Assembly (NCBI GenBank): GCA_017165825.1
Contig: CM029374.1
Span: 6,374,243-6,438,242, forward strand
DNA from: Hepsetus odoe
Lineage: Eukaryota > Chordata > Actinopteri > Characiformes > Hepsetidae
Length of the DNA stretch: 64,000 nucleotides
Reading direction: 5' to 3'
Shown here: positions 63,380 to 64,000 of the stretch, in pieces
Numbering within the stretch: the stretch's first letter is position 1
How the letters are laid out: every line of letters starts with the position of its first letter
Translations under genes and position numbers: made by a program
Notes under the pieces: generated by a model
The model's database searches: none
Told to the model about the DNA's origin: nothing
The model's input: the letters and a program-made list of their open reading frames with translations, nothing else

Positions 63380-63690
63380 TCAACATTGTCATAAATAATC
63401 GATGAGCGAGGCCCCTCGCTTAGCCATCTCACACGTCGCCCTGCAGCCTTGGTGGATAATGAAGCGGCCGCCCACCTTTGTAGCGCTCCTCACCCAGCTA
63501 AATTGGACAAAGAAAGAGAAAAGGGGCCAAAAGCAGAGAGGGGAATGCCTTTTGGCAGGTCATCTAGAATTACGGCAAATTAAACGTCATGCTTCGCCGC
63601 AACTCTCTTTGAAGCCACGATATAAACAAACCGGTGGGAAAAGAGGGGGTGGGTGCAGAACGGGGAGAGCCGGTGACCCATCCAAACCGT
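63380..63690. promoter_or_regulatory. Candidate conserved intronic regulatory block
   Basis: AATAATCGATGAGCGAGGCC, GATAATGAAGCGGCCGCCCA, ACGGCAAATTAAACGTCATG and ACGATATAAACAAACCGG (forkhead-like) lie in a repeat-free stretch with higher GC than its flanks. Candidate only. Confidence 0.27.
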
Positions 63691-64000
63691 CCCGTCAGAC
63701 TGCGCTGATGGTTCTGACAGCTGGAATCGGTGCTGTCTACATGGAGAGACAAGTTCAAAACTAAAATAAGTAAATAAAATAATAAATAGATCTCTCACAT
63801 CTGTGCACGAGAGAATCACTAGTGAAGCTCTGAATGACAACTTAAGCATTTTCTCATCTCTCTCTGCAGAGAACATAATGAAAACAAACAGATTTATATT
63901 GTATCTTAAGCTGCTTATTCGAAACAGCCAGGCTTTTCAAATATTTACTCGCTATATTGCATAAACAAAACAATCCAAAAGCACACAACGTGTGTGTTTT

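Larger units (their letters stand above)
61523..64000 (-). other. USH2A intron, partial
   Basis: No further usherin exon is visible to the window end. The sequence is AT-rich to about 63050 with a (GT)n run (62813-62826). It then holds a (GT)n array (63205-63231) and a repeat-poor GC-mixed block (63090-63760). Splice phase 2 is expected for the upstream exon. Confidence 0.75.

Noticed and set aside
1..64000. A new multi-gene system
   Set aside because: Only two host genes are present, both known and unrelated in function. All other coding signals are mobile-element remains or unrecognised short frames.

Overview
The window is vertebrate nuclear DNA from a teleost fish. It shows intron-split genes with GT/AG junctions, abundant tRNA-derived SINEs, Tc1/mariner elements, L2 and RTE-type LINEs, and many CA, TA and GATA microsatellites. 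The repeat mix suggests an ostariophysan fish, but that is inference; the species cannot be read from the sequence. No bacterial, phage or CRISPR feature is present.

Two host genes lie tail to tail. On the + strand, positions 756-2253 hold the last three coding exons of KCTD3 (WD40-type region plus the serine-rich C-terminal tail). A long 3' UTR follows, probably ending at the AATAAA at 6417. On the - strand, fifteen coding exons (61522 down to 7875) encode the last 1458 residues of usherin (USH2A): about twelve fibronectin type III (FN3) repeats, a juxtamembrane segment, one transmembrane helix and a cytoplasmic tail ending in the PDZ ligand DTHL. All exon phases chain without a break. Counting back from the last exon, they match human exons 58-72, with the 1520-nt exon in the place of human exon 63. 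KCTD3-USH2A adjacency is the known vertebrate gene order, so the locus is syntenic. The first canonical poly(A) signals of the two genes lie back to back within 27 bp (6396-6422).

The rest is USH2A intron. 8.8-13.3 kb: a Tc1 fragment and an RTE-type LINE interrupted by an L2 LINE. 14.3 kb and 40.0 kb: two solo LTRs of one family, each with a perfect 5-bp target duplication. 17.8 kb: a long-inverted-repeat Tc1 MITE inside a TA microsatellite. 24.4-25.0 kb: a GATA array and a second MITE. 30.8-32.7 kb: a decayed Ty3-type element with integrase ahead of reverse transcriptase (Gmr1-like order). 45.3-47.4 kb: a whole but dead Tc1 transposon carrying a nested MITE. SINEs of at least three types are scattered from 15.8 to 60 kb. 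Several repeat-poor, AT-rich/GC-mixed stretches (23.1-23.9, 34.0-35.3, 38.0-38.3, 51.2-51.4, 58.2-58.7, 63.1-63.7 kb) are candidate conserved regulatory elements.

KCTD3 is an accessory protein of HCN3 channels. Usherin is an adhesion/scaffold protein of the stereocilia ankle link and the photoreceptor periciliary membrane. They share no pathway; the link here is genomic neighbourhood and a probable shared transcription-termination zone. I found no convincing new biological system. The more interesting points are the paired poly(A) module, the nested and chimeric mobile elements, and the candidate intronic enhancers.
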